Positions 14,922 through 18,185 of a DNA stretch of 18,185 nt are shown here, piece by piece. Both the position numbers and the translations under genes were made by a program. Every line of letters starts with the position of its first letter. The first letter of the stretch is position 1. This stretch comes from Thalassolituus sp. (lineage in GTDB: Bacteria > Pseudomonadota > Gammaproteobacteria > Pseudomonadales > Oceanobacteraceae): NCBI GenBank assembly GCA_029212275.1, contig JARGOI010000005.1, positions 1-18,185 of the forward strand, given 5' to 3'. The notes under the pieces are model-generated. The model worked only from the letters and a program-made list of their open reading frames with translations. It was not told where the DNA came from and made no database searches.

Positions 14922-17228
14922 TTAATGTCCTTTGGCTTTGGGCGAATTGCCCAGCCAACGATTCAGCATCAGCAATAACGCCGGTAGCAAAGTAAAATCC
15001 AAAACTAAGGCCGTGGATAAAATCGGTACCATCATCATGGCAATGGTGGCATTAATGCCAAAATTCGATTGCCCTAATATCAACATCGATCCCACCAGTA
15101 CGCAGGTGGTGGTTAGCATTGCCGTACCGGCAGTGCTGATCGCGTAACGGATACCTTCTTCCGTTGACTCTCCGCGCTCGCGTGCACGCAAAAACTTACT
15201 CAGAAAATGCACGGTATCATCCACCACAATTCCAAGGCTGATGGTAAAGGTAACGGCCGCCGCCATATTCACTTCGCCAACAAATAATCCCCAAAAACCA
15301 TACACAATAATGGCCGGTAAGGCATTGGGAATAAGACTGATTAAACCGTATTTAATCGAGCGTAAACCAATGCATAGCATAAGGGTCATTAGCACCATAG
15401 CAATAACAGCCCCTCCCATCATGCTGTGAATAATATGTTGTCCGACATGGGCAAACATAACCGCCCGCCCCGTCGCCGGTGTTTGCAATTCTGGAGCGTT
15501 CGCTTGCAGCCAATTATTAGTGCGATCTTGCACCGCAATTAATTGTTCGTTATTTAATTTTTTCAGCAAAACCGTCATTAATAACGCCGAGTGATCAATC
15601 GTGATTTGTGTCGAAAGATCTTGGCCATATTGCAACGACATTTCGTACAGCAAAGAATACTGCGCCGCTTCTTGGCGCGAATCAGGAATGCGTTTCCATT
15701 CTGGATTGTTGTCATGCATATTTTGGTTGATGCGCATCAGAACATCGGTATAGCTAAATACCTGAGTTACCTCTGGCTGGGTTCGCAACCATTCAGCAAA
15801 GCGATTTATTTGTCGCAAAAACTGCGGATTATTAATGCCCTGCTCTTCACCACTATCAAAGGAATACTGAAAGGTTTGAAAACCGGACAGATGCTGCGAG
15901 GCAAATTCGGCGCTCTCTCGCACCGCTAACTCACGATCAAAGTAATCCACCAAATTATCATTAAGCTGGTTACGCGGAATAAATCCTACTGCAGCAACGA
16001 CAATGATCAATGCCAACCAGAAAAAGCGGCGATAATGGCGTACGACAACATTGCCCACCGCCGCCATTAATCGACTCATGGACAGCGGTCGGTGTGCATT
16101 CCCAGTCATAGGTAAGTACAACATAAGTGCAGGCAATAAAGTTGCCGTTAGCACCAGTGCCACCATGACTCCGATAGCCGTCATATTACCAAAGTCGTGA
16201 AAGGCGCTGGAATCCGCAAAGTTCATCCCCAGAAAACCAACAGCCGTGGTAATGCTGGTTAAAAAGATAGGGCCTAAATTCGTCGTTAAACTCTGCTCCA
16301 TGGCGTGTTGTCGCGACATGCCCTGGCGCAGATTAATCACGTATTGAGTTAATAAATGAATCGCGTCGGCCATCGCCAGCATTAACACCATATTGGGAGT
16401 AATGGCCGATAAGGGATCAAGGTCGTATCCTAACCAGCCAGACAGTCCCAGACTCAATAAAATGGAGCAGGCAATCAGAATGGAGGCCCCAACCACCACC
16501 GCCGGTGTGCGCAATAAAAAGATAAGCGCCAACACGCAAAACACACCAATTAAAGGAAACAGCACCTTGCCATCGGCTAAGGTAATTTCCAGTAGTGCAT
16601 ATTCCAGAACCGGTTCGCCCACTAAATACACATGTAATTGCGGCTCTTGTTGCTGCAATTGATCGCGAAGCGCACGTACCGCTGTCATCATTTCGGCTTT
16701 GGCAGCAAAAGCGTGTTCCGGCAATTGAATGGACAATTGCAATGCCGTCACATCCCCTTGCGCCGAAATAAAACGATTTAATAAATCTGGCTGAGACAAC
16801 GCATAGTTTTTTATATCGTCTATCTGTGCTGGAGATAAAGTGCTCGCGTCAGTGACCAGATCCGTGACAATAAAATCATCACCATTCACTTGAATGCGTT
16901 GATGATTAGTGAGCGAATCAACCCGCGAAACATAAGGTAATGTCCAGGCTTTCTCGGTGACATCTTCGACCAGTTGCAACCAATGGGGGCTAAAAATCGT
17001 GTCTGCATTTGGCTGCAAAATAATATAGACCGAATCAGCGCTGGTGTATTTAGCAGACACTGCATCAATATCTGCCTGCTCGGAACTGTTTTCACCATGC
17101 AAAGTGCTGAAGTCGGCAATAAACTCCATACGCATTACGCCACTGATGGCGAGCAAGGTCAGTAAAATACTTATGAATGCCAATAGTCGGTGGTGACGTA
17201 CCAACAGCCGAGCGAGCGTTTGATTCAA
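14922..17228 (-). CDS. RND-superfamily (MMPL/HpnN-like) transporter
   Basis: A 768-residue permease with two homologous halves. Each half has one membrane helix, a large extracytoplasmic domain, then five more helices, about 12 in all. The first half has TM1 at about 14-33, a periplasmic domain to about 220 and helices to 374. The second starts near 402, with a loop to about 602 and the last helices ending at about 755. Intramembrane acidic residues typical of RND proton paths occur in MADAIHLL (D288) and VVDDTVHFL (D670, D671). Such MMPL-type proteins move lipids or other hydrophobic compounds. No periplasmic adaptor or outer-membrane channel gene is nearby. The start is TTG at 17228, 28 bp after the upstream SDR stop. 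Confidence 0.87.
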   Translation of the reverse strand: MNQTLARLLVRHHRLLAFISILLTLLAISGVMRMEFIADFSTLHGENSSEQADIDAVSAKYTSADSVYIILQPNADTIFSPHWLQLVEDVTEKAWTLPYVSRVDSLTNHQRIQVNGDDFIVTDLVTDASTLSPAQIDDIKNYALSQPDLLNRFISAQGDVTALQLSIQLPEHAFAAKAEMMTAVRALRDQLQQQEPQLHVYLVGEPVLEYALLEITLADGKVLFPLIGVFCVLALIFLLRTPAVVVGASILIACSILLSLGLSGWLGYDLDPLSAITPNMVLMLAMADAIHLLTQYVINLRQGMSRQHAMEQSLTTNLGPIFLTSITTAVGFLGMNFADSSAFHDFGNMTAIGVMVALVLTATLLPALMLYLPMTGNAHRPLSMSRLMAAVGNVVVRHYRRFFWLALIIVVAAVGFIPRNQLNDNLVDYFDRELAVRESAEFASQHLSGFQTFQYSFDSGEEQGINNPQFLRQINRFAEWLRTQPEVTQVFSYTDVLMRINQNMHDNNPEWKRIPDSRQEAAQYSLLYEMSLQYGQDLSTQITIDHSALLMTVLLKKLNNEQLIAVQDRTNNWLQANAPELQTPATGRAVMFAHVGQHIIHSMMGGAVIAMVLMTLMLCIGLRSIKYGLISLIPNALPAIIVYGFWGLFVGEVNMAAAVTFTISLGIVVDDTVHFLSKFLRARERGESTEEGIRYAISTAGTAMLTTTCVLVGSMLILGQSNFGINATIAMMMVPILSTALVLDFTLLPALLLMLNRWLGNSPKAKGH

Positions 17229-17234
17229 CGAATT

Positions 17235-17240
17235 ACCTTA
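17235..17240 (-). promoter_or_regulatory. Ribosome binding site supporting a TTG start for the MMPL transporter
   Basis: TAAGGT on the minus strand lies 6 nt before TTG at 17228-17226. The first in-frame ATG falls inside or after the first membrane helix, so TTG is the better start. Confidence 0.7.
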
Positions 17241-17256
17241 ATAGTTATTGGCTAGG

Positions 17257-18090
17257 TTATTGTTTATTAGTAATTGGCACGGCGCGTTGTAATAGACTAT
17301 CACGCAGCCGTGTTGGTAAATGCATAAGCAAGCTGCGGATGCGAGCAGCCCGACCGACGGTATAACGGGCTTTTGGATGTTCCGCTTCCAAGGCCTTTTG
17401 CAGTACAACCAATAATTCATTCATGGGAGTCGCTTTTTCCGACACGGCGTAATGGCGATAAAAGTCATCCAGGGGTTGATACAGTGAGCTTTTGTCCGCT
17501 GGCGCTTCTTGCAATTGTTGCAGCGCCTTTCTCCAAATTGGCGTTTCAATTTTGCCGGGCTCTAAAATGGTTACGCTGATTCCAAATGGATTCAATTCAT
17601 TGCGCAAGGAATCACACATTCCCTCTAATGCAAATTTGGATGCACTGTAAGCAGAAAGCCCTGGTGCGGCCAGAAGACCAGAAATAGACCCCATCACCAC
17701 CACCCGTCCTTGGCTAGTACGTAACATAGGAATGAAAGCCTGAGTCACCGCAAAGGTGCCCAACACGTTCACATCAAACAAAGACTTTACCTGTTCGATG
17801 GGTAGCGTTTCTAATGCGCCAGAATAGGCAACACCGGCATTATTAATTAGCGCAAACAATTGACCGTTAGTGCGGGATTGAATGCTGCCGGTTGCCGCTG
17901 AAATGCTGTCTGGATCAGTAACATCCAGCGCCAGCACTTGATAGCGTTCGCCGTATTCTTGTTTTAACGACGCATCTTCTTTGGGGGTACGCATGCCTGC
18001 AAATACTTGATATCCCCGCGCTAACAGCCACTCGCAACAGGCCGCACCGATACCACTGGAAGCGCCGGTAATTAAAATGGATTTCAACAT
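17257..18090 (-). CDS. Short-chain dehydrogenase/reductase preceding the MMPL transporter
   Basis: A classical SDR of 277 residues. TGASSGIG is at 8-15, LDVTDP (55-60) follows the third strand, and NNAG is at 83-86. Catalytic S135, Y148 and K152 (GSISG, YSASK) are spaced as usual. The long C-terminal part (180-277) has a helical segment (FYRHYAVSEKA) seen in SDRs that act on retinol-, steroid- or lipid-like substrates; that analogy is loose. An in-frame ATG exists at 18144, but it lies inside the tandem repeat. The ATG at 18090 has CAGGAAA 5 nt upstream and starts right at the Rossmann fold, so it was chosen. It forms a two-gene unit with the transporter. Confidence 0.87.
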   Translation of the reverse strand: MLKSILITGASSGIGAACCEWLLARGYQVFAGMRTPKEDASLKQEYGERYQVLALDVTDPDSISAATGSIQSRTNGQLFALINNAGVAYSGALETLPIEQVKSLFDVNVLGTFAVTQAFIPMLRTSQGRVVVMGSISGLLAAPGLSAYSASKFALEGMCDSLRNELNPFGISVTILEPGKIETPIWRKALQQLQEAPADKSSLYQPLDDFYRHYAVSEKATPMNELLVVLQKALEAEHPKARYTVGRAARIRSLLMHLPTRLRDSLLQRAVPITNKQ

Positions 18091-18095
18091 GATGA

Positions 18096-18102
18096 TTTCC
18101 TG
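18096..18102 (-). promoter_or_regulatory. Ribosome binding site deciding the SDR start at 18090
   Basis: CAGGAAA on the minus strand, 5 nt before ATG at 18090-18088, favours this start over the in-frame ATG at 18144 within the repeat array. Confidence 0.7.
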
Positions 18103-18119
18103 TTTATTAACGTCATTAC

Positions 18120-18185
18120 ACTCGCCATTAATTACACTCGCCATTAATTACACTCGCCATTAATTACACTCGCCATTAATTACAC
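18120..18185. repeat. 16-bp perfect tandem repeat array running off the window edge
   Basis: The unit ACTCGCCATTAATTAC occurs four times without a mismatch (18120-18135, 18136-18151, 18152-18167, 18168-18183), and a fifth copy begins at the edge. ATTAC at 18115-18119 may be a partial earlier unit. It lies 30 bp upstream of the SDR start, in its promoter or leader region. There are no spacers, so it is not CRISPR. Total copy number is unknown. Confidence 0.9.

Noticed and set aside
18091..18144. N-terminal extension of the SDR to an ATG at 18144
   Set aside because: The extension would be encoded by the tandem repeat array; the ATG at 18090 has a good Shine-Dalgarno and starts at the Rossmann fold.
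18120..18185. CRISPR array
   Set aside because: The 16-bp units are directly adjacent with no spacers, and no cas gene is present in the window.

Overview
This window reads as chromosomal DNA of a gammaproteobacterium, probably a marine or hydrocarbon-associated one. The clade guess is inference: RapA at the left edge is typical of Gammaproteobacteria, base composition looks moderate, and the genes suit use of ketones, lipids or aromatics. No rRNA, tRNA, CRISPR, transposase or phage gene was seen.

Layout. (1) Positions 1-568 (-) hold the N-terminal third of rapA/hepA, cut by the window edge. (2) Positions 1033-6071 (+) hold a compact molybdenum-hydroxylase operon: an IorA-like [2Fe-2S] subunit, an IorB-like molybdopterin subunit with a Tat signal, an exported two-CxxCH cytochrome, an XdhC/CoxI maturation factor and a MocA-like cytidylyltransferase. 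It encodes enzyme, electron acceptor and cofactor maturation together. (3) Positions 6116-8152 (-) hold acetoacetyl-CoA synthetase, with a repeat- and palindrome-rich upstream region. (4) Positions 8408-8605 (-) hold the first 65 codons of a ZigA-like COG0523 GTPase. It is truncated, yet keeps a good ribosome binding site and a Zur-box-like palindrome.

(5) Positions 8810-14128 (-) hold a five-gene, partly overlapping operon: Baeyer-Villiger-type flavin monooxygenase, HSL-family esterase, SDR, SMP-30/strictosidine-synthase-like protein and a second SDR. It diverges from a TetR-family regulator (14292-14909, +). The divergent region carries two copies of GGTACANNNNTGTACC exactly 20 bp apart, strong candidates for the TetR operators. 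(6) Positions 14922-18090 (-) hold a second pair, SDR then a 768-residue RND/MMPL permease, which converges on the TetR gene. A 16-bp tandem repeat lies just upstream of the SDR and runs off the right edge.

Working hypothesis for the right half: an SDR oxidises a secondary or cyclic alcohol to a ketone, the monooxygenase inserts oxygen to give an ester or lactone, and the esterase and/or SMP-30 protein hydrolyses it. The MMPL permease may move a related hydrophobic compound. The gene-family order monooxygenase-esterase-SDR recalls the mycobacterial mymA-lipR-sadH genes and the Pseudomonas adhF1-bmoF1-estF1 ketone cluster (both from memory). The substrate cannot be read from the sequence.
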